NCBI RefSeq assembly: GCF_014651895.1
Contig: NZ_BMXT01000001.1
Location: 434,001 to 498,000 of the forward strand
DNA length: 64,000 nt
Direction: 5' to 3'
Origin: Rhodanobacter panaciterrae
GTDB lineage: Bacteria; Pseudomonadota; Gammaproteobacteria; Xanthomonadales; Rhodanobacteraceae
Both the position numbers and the translations under genes were made by a program. This document shows positions 48,661 to 57,531 of the stretch, in pieces (within the stretch, counting starts at the first letter, position 1; each line of letters begins with the position of its first letter). The notes beneath the pieces are model-generated. The model was not told the origin of the DNA. It did not search any database and saw only the letters and a program-made list of their open reading frames with translations.

Positions 48661-49956
48661 GTGAGTACGTTTACCGTTTACTGCCACGGAACCGGCTTCA
48701 ACCGCATCAAGGGTTCCTCTTCCGACGAGCTGGTGGCCTGGTTCCACAACCATAACGACGGTGTCGAGGCGCAGCTTGCAGGTGGGGCGGTGACCCGTGG
48801 CGACTACATGATCAACGAAGGTCCCGGCCACAGCGGCAACGGGGTGGTCCAGCCACAGCAGGTCAACCCGATGACCGGTTCCGCCAAGCAGAACCTGTCT
48901 CTGAAGAAGTGGGTCAGCGGCCCTTCCTTTGCCGACCATGCACGTGGAAATACGGGCGGTCCGCAGAAGGCTGCGAAATTGCGCGGTGTGATCAGCGGGC
49001 AGGGCTGGGACGAAAACACCCAGCGCACGGTCAACCTGATTCAGGATCTGAAGTTCGACAAGGGCATGCCCATCGACCGTGTCAACCTGGTCGGCTGGAG
49101 TCGCGGTGCGGTGACCTGCATGCGCATTGCCAACTTGATGTATGAGGTCTTCAAGGATGAGGTCAGCTGCAACATCTTCGCTGTCGATCCCGTGGCTGGA
49201 GCCGATGCCGGCGAGGAGATGCTGGACACCCAGGTGCTGCAGTCCAACGTGGAGCGCTATGTGGGCATCCTGGCCATGCACGAGATGCGCAGTACCTTCA
49301 AGCCGCAGGATTGGAGTCGTGTACGGGCTCCGGCTACTACGGCGATTTTTCTTCCGATGCCGGGAGTGCACAACGCACAGGTGATGGTGAAGACGCCCGC
49401 CGACGCGGCCTATATCACGCGCAACCTTGCCTGTGGCCTGTTGCGCGACTGGGGTACGCCCATCAATGCCGTGCCCTACGGCCACCTGAGCACGACGCAG
49501 GACATGTGCATCGCCTATGCGCGGCTGGTACTCACGCTGTCCGAGCACAAGTCGTACGAGACCAAGGGCCTGATGGGGCGGGTGATGGGTGGCACGACCA
49601 GTTTGCGTCGGCGTGACTTCGCCAAGCACTCGAGGATGGATACGTACACGCGTGGTGGCAAGGAAAGCTACTGGGTCAATGAGCATCATCGCGCCTGCTT
49701 TGCGGCTGCGTTCCCGGATGTGTACGAGTGCATTTTTGAAAGCATGGGCTCGGGCGAAATGGCGCTGACGGCGCAGTCGCGTTTCTCGACGTTTTTCGGT
49801 GTGGTTTCCGCAAGCGCTCCGTTGCGTCACTCGCTGGCGCTGAAAGGTTTGCTGATGGAGGAGTCGCCCACCCAATTCATGATTGGTGTGGGAGCAGGCC
49901 GCTACAGCAACCAGGTCAGGCGACTGTGGCCGGATCAGTTTCCGCTGCATGCATGA
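48661..49956 (+). CDS. Tle1-like alpha/beta hydrolase, candidate T6SS lipase effector
   Basis: 431 aa from a GTG at 48661, preceded by GGAG. An alpha/beta hydrolase resembling DUF2235/Tle1: opening strand with HGTGFNR, nucleophile elbow GWSRGA (Ser147), Asp176 in AVDPVAG and His237 in MPGVHNAQ, the three positions expected of the Tle1 triad. No signal peptide. It is therefore probably a phospholipase delivered through the PAAR/VgrG spike encoded downstream. Similarity to characterised Tle1 is by motif only; the N-terminal HGTG differs from the usual DGTxN. Confidence 0.75.
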   Translation: MSTFTVYCHGTGFNRIKGSSSDELVAWFHNHNDGVEAQLAGGAVTRGDYMINEGPGHSGNGVVQPQQVNPMTGSAKQNLSLKKWVSGPSFADHARGNTGGPQKAAKLRGVISGQGWDENTQRTVNLIQDLKFDKGMPIDRVNLVGWSRGAVTCMRIANLMYEVFKDEVSCNIFAVDPVAGADAGEEMLDTQVLQSNVERYVGILAMHEMRSTFKPQDWSRVRAPATTAIFLPMPGVHNAQVMVKTPADAAYITRNLACGLLRDWGTPINAVPYGHLSTTQDMCIAYARLVLTLSEHKSYETKGLMGRVMGGTTSLRRRDFAKHSRMDTYTRGGKESYWVNEHHRACFAAAFPDVYECIFESMGSGEMALTAQSRFSTFFGVVSASAPLRHSLALKGLLMEESPTQFMIGVGAGRYSNQVRRLWPDQFPLHA

Positions 49957-50091
49957 GTTGACTGAATGACGTACAGAAGTGTCAGAGATATCCGCTCAAA
50001 CCACGTTGGCCCGCTTCCACTTCGTAATTTGTTTCACAAAGCCGTCATGGCCAAGACCTGTTTCAAATCTTGATGCATGGAGATAAGACAG

Positions 50092-51105
50092 ATGCCATCC
50101 AAACCACTAAGCATGAGCGAGTTCAAGGCCATGGGCGAACTGGCGCGTGCGCGCCAGCAACTGGTCGTCAACATGTTCGGTGGCACCAAGTTGAAGTTCG
50201 GCTCCAAGAGTCAGCTGTCGACAGCCAAGGACATGCTGTCGACCGGCAAGAAAATCGTCTCGTCGGGCAAGACTCTGGCCAAAGGTGGCAAGGCGGCCAG
50301 CACGGTGGCGGACTTGCCGGGCATGAAGGATGCGGTGCACAACTTCATCGTCGAATGCGCCGATGTCCACAATATTCACGAGGTGGTCGCGGCAATCAGT
50401 GGTGAGGTGCTGGCCAATCTGGTGCATGAGATCACGCCGGTTCTTGGTGTGGTGACCAGCGGCATCAAACTGGCCAAGGCAGGCAAGGCCGTAGCCGAGG
50501 ATGGCTATCATTTGTACAAGAGCGACGATTACAAGGGTGGCTTCCGTATGGGCGACCCCAGCGCGGCGGCCGAGGCGATCCAGATCATCATCAAGCGCGA
50601 CCTGGCCAGGCACTCGGTGCAGCTGGGGCAGCAGGCAGTCGCCACGGGCGCCAAGATCGGCGGACTCTTTGCGGATTTCGGCACGGCCACTACGGCCGGT
50701 ATCGGTATCGCCAATTCACTGGCCACCCTGGGACTTCAGCTTTACGGACTGGGTCTGGACATCAAGGACATGCGCGCGGGAAACAAACGATTGGCGGCAC
50801 CCAGTTCGCTGGATCTCAGCGTGTTCAACGAGTGTCCGATCCTTGGCTGCTACCTGCTCACCTGTGCCGATACCTCGGCGGTAGCCAACATGTTCATTGC
50901 CGACATCGGCCTGCCGGGCTGGATGGACAAGGTCGAGCTGATGAAGAAGAAGCAGATGGACCCGATGTTGAAGATCGCCAACAAGGACATCATGAGCTCG
51001 CGTCTGCAATTGGAGGGGCTCGGCAGCGACAAGGGTACGCACGCCAAGAAAGGCTTTTTCGCGGGCATCAAGAGCAAGGCGATGAAACAGATCGGGCTGA
51101 GCTGA
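50092..51105 (+). CDS. Unknown protein in the T6SS effector region
   Basis: 337 aa. I do not recognise the family. The ATG at 50092 lies nine bases after GGAG; an ATG at 50077 is also in frame. Lys/Gly/Ala-rich N-terminus, amphipathic and moderately hydrophobic segments (LVHEITPVLGVVTSGIKLAKAG, then GGLFADFGTATTAGIGIANSL area), and a basic C-terminus. No signal peptide. Position between a lipase and a PAAR gene suggests immunity protein, effector chaperone, or a membrane-active effector; the sequence does not decide. Confidence 0.8.
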   Translation: MPSKPLSMSEFKAMGELARARQQLVVNMFGGTKLKFGSKSQLSTAKDMLSTGKKIVSSGKTLAKGGKAASTVADLPGMKDAVHNFIVECADVHNIHEVVAAISGEVLANLVHEITPVLGVVTSGIKLAKAGKAVAEDGYHLYKSDDYKGGFRMGDPSAAAEAIQIIIKRDLARHSVQLGQQAVATGAKIGGLFADFGTATTAGIGIANSLATLGLQLYGLGLDIKDMRAGNKRLAAPSSLDLSVFNECPILGCYLLTCADTSAVANMFIADIGLPGWMDKVELMKKKQMDPMLKIANKDIMSSRLQLEGLGSDKGTHAKKGFFAGIKSKAMKQIGLS

Positions 51106-51200
51106 AGTGATGCCGGTGCCGGGTGAAGCTGTCCGGTCGTAGATCATTGAACAAACCACAGAGCCGTTGTCTTCGGCTCATTTACAGCAAGAGGTTCCAT

Positions 51201-51488
51201 ATGCCCCCAGCCGCGAGAATCACCGATATGCATGTCTGCCCGATGGTGACCGGCATAGTGCCGCACGTGGGTGGCCCGATCCTGCCGCCCGGCGCGGTCA
51301 CGGTACTGATTGGCGGCTTGCCGGCGGCGCGGGTCAGCGACATGGCAACCTGCGTGGGGCCGCCTGATGTCATCGCGATGGGCTCGTTCAAGGTGCTCAT
51401 CAACAAGCTGCCGGCGGCGCGCATGGGCGACTTGACGGCACATGGCGGAACCATCGTGCTGGGCTGCCCCACGGTGTTGATCAACTGA
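51201..51488 (+). CDS. PAAR-domain spike-tip protein
   Basis: 95 aa, a stand-alone PAAR with no extension. The fold's repeats are visible (PPAARITDMHVCPM, GPILPPGAVTVLIGG, ARVSDMATC, ARMGDLTAHGG). It caps VgrG and can anchor effectors such as the lipases encoded just upstream. The ATG at 51201 follows AAGAGG. Confidence 0.95.
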   Translation: MPPAARITDMHVCPMVTGIVPHVGGPILPPGAVTVLIGGLPAARVSDMATCVGPPDVIAMGSFKVLINKLPAARMGDLTAHGGTIVLGCPTVLIN

Positions 51489-51612
51489 ATGACGGCATGC
51501 ATGACATTGACGTGGCATGGAGATGAATCGGAGCGACACCGATCACGGCAGCAAGGAGGACGGCAATGAAGGTAGTTGGAAGGCCGATAATGAATGACCT
51601 GCGGATGCCGGG

Positions 51613-52992
51613 ATGAGCCGAGCGTCGGCCAGCCGGGCAAGGCACAAGCGCCATGCGACGGATGTCGATCATGGCGTGGCGGCCATGTTGCATCGGGCGA
51701 TCGAGGCGCATCAGAGTGGCCAGCTGGATGATGCGGAGGCGCTTTACCGGAAGACGCTGCAGATGCAGGCCGGTCAACCCGATGCGCTGCATTTTCTCGG
51801 TGTGCTCTGTCATCAGCGCCAGCGCAGCGACGAAGCTATCAGACTGATCCAGATGGCGCTGCGGACTACCCCACAGCATGCCGATGCGCACAACAATCTC
51901 GGCAATATCCACAAGGAAACCGGCAATCTCGTCGAGGCCGAGGCCTGTTATCGCATGGCGCTGGCGTGCAACGCGCAGCAGCACGATGCGTTGAGCAACC
52001 TGGCGCTGGTGCTGGAAGCGCAGCTTCGACCGGAGGAGGCCTTCGAGGTTTACACGGCGCTGGTTGCCCGGGCTCCGCAGTTGGGCCGCGCGCATTATCT
52101 GATGGGCATGTACCTACGCAATCATGTGAACGAAATCGAAGATGTGGAACGTGCGATCGCCTGTTTCAGAAACGCTATCCGGTGTGACGGCAAGGATGTG
52201 CGTTCCCTCGATGCGCTCGGTGTCGCGCTATACATGCTCGATCGGGACGAGGAGGCGATCGGGGTCTATCGCGACTGGCTCGATCGAGAGCCGGACAATC
52301 CGGTGCCACGACACATGCTCGCTGCCTGTGGTGGCGACCGTGTCCCCGATCGTGCGGACGACGCCTACGTGCGCGACGTATTCGACAAGTTTGCCGACAG
52401 TTTCGACGAGCAATTGCTGAAGAATCTCGATTATCGAGCGCCGCAGATACTGACGAAGGCGTTGATCGAGGTACTTGAGCCGCCTGCCGCCAGCCTGGAT
52501 GTGCTTGATGCCGGCTGTGGCACCGGATTGTGCGGTCCGTTGATCAGGCCGCATGCGCGGCACCTGGACGGTGTGGACCTTTCTGGCGGGATGATCGAGA
52601 AGGCGCGTTTGCGTGGTGGTTACGACGAGCTGGTGGTGGCCGAGCTCACGGCGTATCTGCAGGCGAACCTTGTGGCGTGGGATGTGGTGCTGTCCGCCGA
52701 CACGCTGATCTATTTCGGTGATCTGGTGCCGGTGATGTCTGCTGCATACGCGGCTCTGCGGGCCCATGGTTGGCTGGCTTTCACGATGGAGGCGCTGGAT
52801 GGTGACGAGGATCGCTTCGAGCTTTCATCCAGTGGCCGTTTTCGCCACACGCGAAGCCATGTGGAGCGTGTGCTGAATTCGGTGGGTTTCGGCAGCGTGA
52901 CAATCACCGAAGCCGTCCTGCGCAAGGAAGTGGGCAAGCCAGTGATCGGTTGGGTGGTGCTGGCGCGCAAAGGTGCAGTCGCCCGTGGATAG
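51613..52992 (+). CDS. TPR-repeat SAM-dependent methyltransferase
   Basis: 459 aa. Residues about 20-236 form five or six tetratricopeptide repeats (for example HNNLGNIHKETGNLVEAEACYRMAL region). A class I methyltransferase domain follows, with motif I VLDAGCGTG at 297-305 and ALRAHGWLAF later. This is the COG4976-type fusion of TPR and methyltransferase. Its place between PAAR and vgrG is unusual; it may modify a T6SS component or effector, or be a passenger gene. Confidence 0.85.
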   Translation: MSRASASRARHKRHATDVDHGVAAMLHRAIEAHQSGQLDDAEALYRKTLQMQAGQPDALHFLGVLCHQRQRSDEAIRLIQMALRTTPQHADAHNNLGNIHKETGNLVEAEACYRMALACNAQQHDALSNLALVLEAQLRPEEAFEVYTALVARAPQLGRAHYLMGMYLRNHVNEIEDVERAIACFRNAIRCDGKDVRSLDALGVALYMLDRDEEAIGVYRDWLDREPDNPVPRHMLAACGGDRVPDRADDAYVRDVFDKFADSFDEQLLKNLDYRAPQILTKALIEVLEPPAASLDVLDAGCGTGLCGPLIRPHARHLDGVDLSGGMIEKARLRGGYDELVVAELTAYLQANLVAWDVVLSADTLIYFGDLVPVMSAAYAALRAHGWLAFTMEALDGDEDRFELSSSGRFRHTRSHVERVLNSVGFGSVTITEAVLRKEVGKPVIGWVVLARKGAVARG

Positions 52993-53286
52993 ATATGGCG
53001 CCCTGCTTCACTGCGGCATCAACGGGGCGGCTGGTTCATGCCTGTTTCGCCAAGTGGTCGATATCCGTATCCCAGGCGTTCCAGGCCTTGAGTCTGCTGA
53101 TCTGTTCTTGCCTGAGCGGAGCGGCGTTCGTCATGGCCAAGGCATGGTAACCAAGCAAGTCGCTTGCGACGGAAATGACCATTCAGCGCACGGGATACGC
53201 AGAAAGGCCGCCCGCCAAGAAATGGGAATATGATAAATGGACCGGATCGCAAGCCCGCTATGGCGGGTTCGCTGGGGAGATCAGAT

Positions 53287-55299
53287 ATGACGCATCGGAT
53301 GACACTGAAGTCTGACCTCGGTGACACGCTGCTGCCTGCAAGTCTGTCGGGTGGCGAGCAGCTGGGGAAGCTGTTTTCCTATCAGCTCAAATTGCTGAGC
53401 AAGGACAGCACCGTCGCTCTGATCGATCTGCTTGGCAGCTCGATGACCGTGACGTTCACCGCCGACGGCTACAGCCGATATTTCAACGGCATGGTTTCGG
53501 AGATTTCCCAGACCGGATTCGAGAGTTTTGCGGAGCAGCGCTATGCCGAGTATTCCGTAACGCTGGTACCCAAGGCATGGTTGCTGCTGCACAAGGTGGA
53601 TTGCCGGATCTACACCAACATGTCGGTGCCCGACATCGTCAAGGCCGTACTGGCAGAGGTCGGCTACAGCGACGTCAAGTTGAGCCTCAGCGCGAGCTAT
53701 CCGCAGCGGGAATACTGCGTGCAGTACCGCGAAGACTATTTCAATTTCATCAGTCGTCTGATGGAGCAGGAGGGCATCTACTATTTCTTCCAGCATACCG
53801 ATGGCGTGCACACCATGGTGCTGGCCGATTCGCTGGGCGCACATGCCGCGACAAGCGGATTCGGCGAATTGCCGTATCGGCCGCAGGCGGCCAATGGCCG
53901 TGCCGCCCAAGAGGTATCGGTAACGGACTTTGCGTCGGCGCGCTCCGTGCAGACGACCAAGTACTCGCTGACGGATTACGATCCGTTGAAGCCGAAGACG
54001 TCATTGCTGGGCACCGAGGCCATCAGCAATGCGGATGACAACCATGACGTCCCCGGACTCGAATCGTTCGACTTTCCGGGAGACCATGAGGTTGCCGCAG
54101 CGGGCACCCACTATGCGCAGGTTCGTCTTGAAGCCATCAACGTGCCGCAATCGCAATGCTCTGGTTCGACCAACGCCTGCGGATTGCTGACCGGCGCGTT
54201 GTTCACGCTGCAAAAATTTCCGCGCGCCGAACTGAACAAGGAATACCTGGTTACCAGCTCGACCGTCCACATCGAGAACGCCTCGACCATCTCGGGTGAC
54301 TCGGGTGGCGAGCTGTTTGCCTGCAATTTTTCCGCAATCCGCAGCGCGCAGCCCTTCCGCACGATGCCGACCGCAGCCAAGCCGATGATCGTCGGCCTGC
54401 AGACGGCGGTGGTGGCGGGCAGCGACACGGCTGAAGATATTTCGGTGGACAAGTACGGACGGATCCAGGTGACTTTTCACTGGAACAAGCCGGACAAGAA
54501 GAATGCCCACATTTCCTGTCCGGTCCGGGTCGCCTCGTCGTGGGCCGGCAAGAATTGGGGCGCTGTGCATATTCCGCGGGTCGGTCAGGAGGTCGTGATC
54601 AGTTTCCTGGAAGGTGACCCGGATCGGCCGTTGGTGATTGGCAGTGTCTACAACGCAGATAATTTGCCGCCGTACACCTTGCCGGACAACAAGACGCAAA
54701 GCGGTATCAAGAGTCGCAGCCATGAAGGTGGTGGCGCAGACGATTTCAACGAAATCCGCTTCGAGGACAAGAAGGGTAGTGAGGATTTCTTCCTGCATGC
54801 GCAGAAGGATATGCATGAGGAAGTGGAGAACGACCATTTCGTCGACATCGACCACGACGAAACGGTCAATATCAAGAACGACCAAACCGAGAACATCAAA
54901 CACGATCGCAAGCTGACCGTGGGCAACGATGACAAGCTCGATGTCACCGGCAACGGCACGACCACGATCGGTCAGAAGTTCAAACTCAGTGCAGGCACCG
55001 AGATCGAATTGGTCACCGGTGCTTCCAGCATCGTCATGAAAAGCGACGGCTCCATCGAGATCAAGGGCGTCAACATCAAGGTTACCGGTAGCGTGGGCGT
55101 AAAAGTGGAAGGCCAGGCAGAGGTGGGCATCAAGGCTGGCGCAACCATGGATATTGGTGCGGGAGCCTCGCTGAAGATGCATTCCGACGCGATTCTGGAA
55201 GTTGCCGGCGGCGCAATGACGACCGTCAAGGGTCCCATGCTGACACTGAAAGCTGACGCGATGGCGCAGTTGTCCGGCGCCATCATCATGATCGGGTAA
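53287..55299 (+). CDS. vgrG: T6SS spike protein VgrG (TssI)
   Basis: 670 aa from the ATG at 53287, which follows GGGGAGA. A gp27-like N-terminal part (YREDYFNFISRLMEQEGIYYFF region), a gp5 OB-fold (WAGKNWGAVHIPRVGQEVVISFLEGDPDRP region), then the beta-helix needle with many short Asp/Asn repeats, ending in GAIIMIG. No C-terminal effector domain, so it is a canonical rather than evolved VgrG. The 294 bases before it contain no supported gene. Confidence 0.96.
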   Translation: MTHRMTLKSDLGDTLLPASLSGGEQLGKLFSYQLKLLSKDSTVALIDLLGSSMTVTFTADGYSRYFNGMVSEISQTGFESFAEQRYAEYSVTLVPKAWLLLHKVDCRIYTNMSVPDIVKAVLAEVGYSDVKLSLSASYPQREYCVQYREDYFNFISRLMEQEGIYYFFQHTDGVHTMVLADSLGAHAATSGFGELPYRPQAANGRAAQEVSVTDFASARSVQTTKYSLTDYDPLKPKTSLLGTEAISNADDNHDVPGLESFDFPGDHEVAAAGTHYAQVRLEAINVPQSQCSGSTNACGLLTGALFTLQKFPRAELNKEYLVTSSTVHIENASTISGDSGGELFACNFSAIRSAQPFRTMPTAAKPMIVGLQTAVVAGSDTAEDISVDKYGRIQVTFHWNKPDKKNAHISCPVRVASSWAGKNWGAVHIPRVGQEVVISFLEGDPDRPLVIGSVYNADNLPPYTLPDNKTQSGIKSRSHEGGGADDFNEIRFEDKKGSEDFFLHAQKDMHEEVENDHFVDIDHDETVNIKNDQTENIKHDRKLTVGNDDKLDVTGNGTTTIGQKFKLSAGTEIELVTGASSIVMKSDGSIEIKGVNIKVTGSVGVKVEGQAEVGIKAGATMDIGAGASLKMHSDAILEVAGGAMTTVKGPMLTLKADAMAQLSGAIIMIG

Positions 55300-55315
55300 C
55301 CAGGAGAACACGCAC

Positions 55316-55864
55316 ATGTCAGCAGTCATGCAGGCGTCCATCCAGATGGAGCTGTCCGAGCCGGCCAGCGCCTTGCTCAAACCCGACATGACGGCGCAGA
55401 TGGCGGTGCAGGCCCTGGTCGGCGCCGGTCAGATACAGGATGCGTTGAAGTTGCTGGCCAGGCTGCTGCCCAAGCGCTACGCGGTGGCGTGGTTATGTCA
55501 GTGCGCGCGCGATCAACCGCTGAATCCCGAGGACAAGGCCGGTGCGTCGTTGGCCGAGAAGTGGGTGCGCGAACCGAATGAAAGCAATCGGCGCGCGGCG
55601 TACGAATTCGCCACTGCTGGCGGCTACAAGTCCGCGGGTGCATGGGTGGCGGCGGCGGCGGGGTGGTCCGGCGGGAGTCTGGCACCGGCTTCGCAAGAGA
55701 CGCCGGTGCCGCCGCCAGATCATCTGACTGCCTGCGCTGCGGTAGCCGCGATCAACATGCTGGCGGCATTGGTGATCGAAAAATTTGAAGTTCGCCGGGC
55801 CGGTTTCATCGAGCCGGCGATGAATCTTCTGAATGCGGGCGGAGCCTCGGCGGGTGGGCAATGA
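55316..55864 (+). CDS. DUF6931-like T6SS-associated protein
   Basis: 182 aa helical, cytosolic-looking protein with AVAWLCQCARD, RRAAYEFATAGGYKSAGAW and a Pro-rich linker. It resembles the DUF6931 type seen in T6SS loci, but I am not certain. It starts 16 bases after vgrG and so is likely cotranscribed; a role as VgrG-linked chaperone or adaptor is possible. Confidence 0.6.
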   Translation: MSAVMQASIQMELSEPASALLKPDMTAQMAVQALVGAGQIQDALKLLARLLPKRYAVAWLCQCARDQPLNPEDKAGASLAEKWVREPNESNRRAAYEFATAGGYKSAGAWVAAAAGWSGGSLAPASQETPVPPPDHLTACAAVAAINMLAALVIEKFEVRRAGFIEPAMNLLNAGGASAGGQ

Positions 55865-56036
55865 AGCCATCCAACCAGACCCTTGGCAACTTGTCCGAGG
55901 CAGGGATGCGGGATACGATCGTGAACGGTAGTTTTAGCGCGTCTGGTTGGTGCTTCAGCCCTCCTGATGTGAGGCGCGGTTCATCACGCGGCCATTCCAG
56001 TCAACCGACTGTCGCAGGGAAAACGGGAGCGTGCCG

Positions 56037-57404
56037 ATGTCGCAGAGCCTGACCCTCGCCGTTGCCGGCCAGCAGGCTGCCCAGTTCGGCAGCCGCAGCC
56101 GCAGGACATTCGAGGCCGTCGGCGGCAGCATCGGTCGTTCCGAGGACTGCGACTGGGTGCTGAGCGCGTCCGGCGTGTCGCGTGTCCATGCGATGATCCG
56201 CTATCTCAGCGGCATGTATTTCATCGAGGATCGCAGCACCAACGGCATGCTGCTGAACGACAAGCCGTTGATCAAGGGCGATCCGTCCGCACTGAATAAC
56301 GGCGACCGATTGCTGATCGATACCTTCGAGGTAGTGGTCAGCCTGCAGGATGCCGCTTCGGTAGCCGCCACACCCGAGCCGGCGCATGCGGCGCCCGCAC
56401 CCGCATCGCTGCCGCTGGATCCGCTGGACTTCGATCTGCTTGATCCGGCGCCACGGGCGGCTGCCTTTCCGCCTTCAGCTGCCGCGATTCCGATGGACGA
56501 GGATCTGATTCCCGGCGCCATCGGCGCATCCTCCGGCGGCGATCTCGATCCGTTGAGCTTTCTCGGTCCGGGCGACGGTTCGTCCGGAATCCTGTCGTCC
56601 GCCACCACCGGTAACGCCAGCTCAGGTTGGAACCATTCGGCCAGCACGGAAGACTATTTCCATCCGCCGATGACCACCGATCAGCGGCAAGCCACCGCCA
56701 ATGCGCTCCCGGAAAACTGGGATCTGACGGTGGGTGATTTTTCGTCACCGGCACCGGCGCCACCCAATCCTCCGCCTGCGTCACATGTCCCAGCGGCAGC
56801 CCCGCCGATTGCCGCTCCGGCACCACCACGTACACCGGCAGCTGCAGTCGCCGAGATGACTGGCTCCCCGATGTTGCCGACGGATGTCGACCAGATTTTC
56901 CGGGTCGTCGTCGATGGTGTGATGGATGTGTTGCGGGCCCGCGCCGAGATCAAGAACACGTTCCGCCTGCCGGTCACGATCATCCAGCGTTCCGAGAACA
57001 ATCCGCTGAAATTCGCGCCGAATCCGGACGAAGCACTGCAGAAGATCATGGCGCCGTCGAACGGAGCCTTCATGTCCGGCACGGCGGCGTTCGAGGACGC
57101 CTTCGACGATATCCGCTGTCATCAGATGGCAATGCTCGCCGGTGTGCGCGCCGCGTTCGAATCGCTGCTGGTGCATTTCAATCCGGATCGCTTCGAGCAG
57201 GAAACCGATGGTTCGTCGAAGCGGTCGGCATTCGCAGGCAAGGGCAAGTACTGGGACAAGTATCGCGAGAATTTCGACGGGCTCTCGAAGGATCCCGACG
57301 AGTGCTTTCGCCGGTTGTTCGGCGATGAATTCGCCCGTGCCTACGAAGAACAGTTGTCACGCCTGAAATCGGCGCGGAGAATGCAGAAGTCGGCACATCA
57401 CTAG
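56037..57404 (+). CDS. tagH: T6SS FHA-domain protein TagH
   Basis: 455 aa. N-terminal FHA domain (residues about 20-105) with GRSEDCDWVL, SRVHAMI and STNGMLLN, the phosphothreonine-binding signature. A long Pro/Ala linker leads to the conserved TagH C-terminal domain (IKNTFRLPVTIIQRSENNPLKF region). In characterised systems it relays PpkA kinase signals for T6SS assembly; no kinase or phosphatase gene is in this window. Confidence 0.95.
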   Translation: MSQSLTLAVAGQQAAQFGSRSRRTFEAVGGSIGRSEDCDWVLSASGVSRVHAMIRYLSGMYFIEDRSTNGMLLNDKPLIKGDPSALNNGDRLLIDTFEVVVSLQDAASVAATPEPAHAAPAPASLPLDPLDFDLLDPAPRAAAFPPSAAAIPMDEDLIPGAIGASSGGDLDPLSFLGPGDGSSGILSSATTGNASSGWNHSASTEDYFHPPMTTDQRQATANALPENWDLTVGDFSSPAPAPPNPPPASHVPAAAPPIAAPAPPRTPAAAVAEMTGSPMLPTDVDQIFRVVVDGVMDVLRARAEIKNTFRLPVTIIQRSENNPLKFAPNPDEALQKIMAPSNGAFMSGTAAFEDAFDDIRCHQMAMLAGVRAAFESLLVHFNPDRFEQETDGSSKRSAFAGKGKYWDKYRENFDGLSKDPDECFRRLFGDEFARAYEEQLSRLKSARRMQKSAHH

Positions 57405-57531
57405 GGCGCAGGGGGCGCACCGGTCGCAAGCAGCATGATCCAGGGGACGCGTCGGCAGCAGCATGCTGTCGACGCCGGAATAGGCGGCCGGCAGCGCGGC
57501 CGGGGGAATCTCACAGGGGCAGGCGCGACGC

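Noticed and set aside
53019..53327. 102-codon minus-strand frame before vgrG
   Set aside because: It runs into the vgrG start, and its composition does not look coding.
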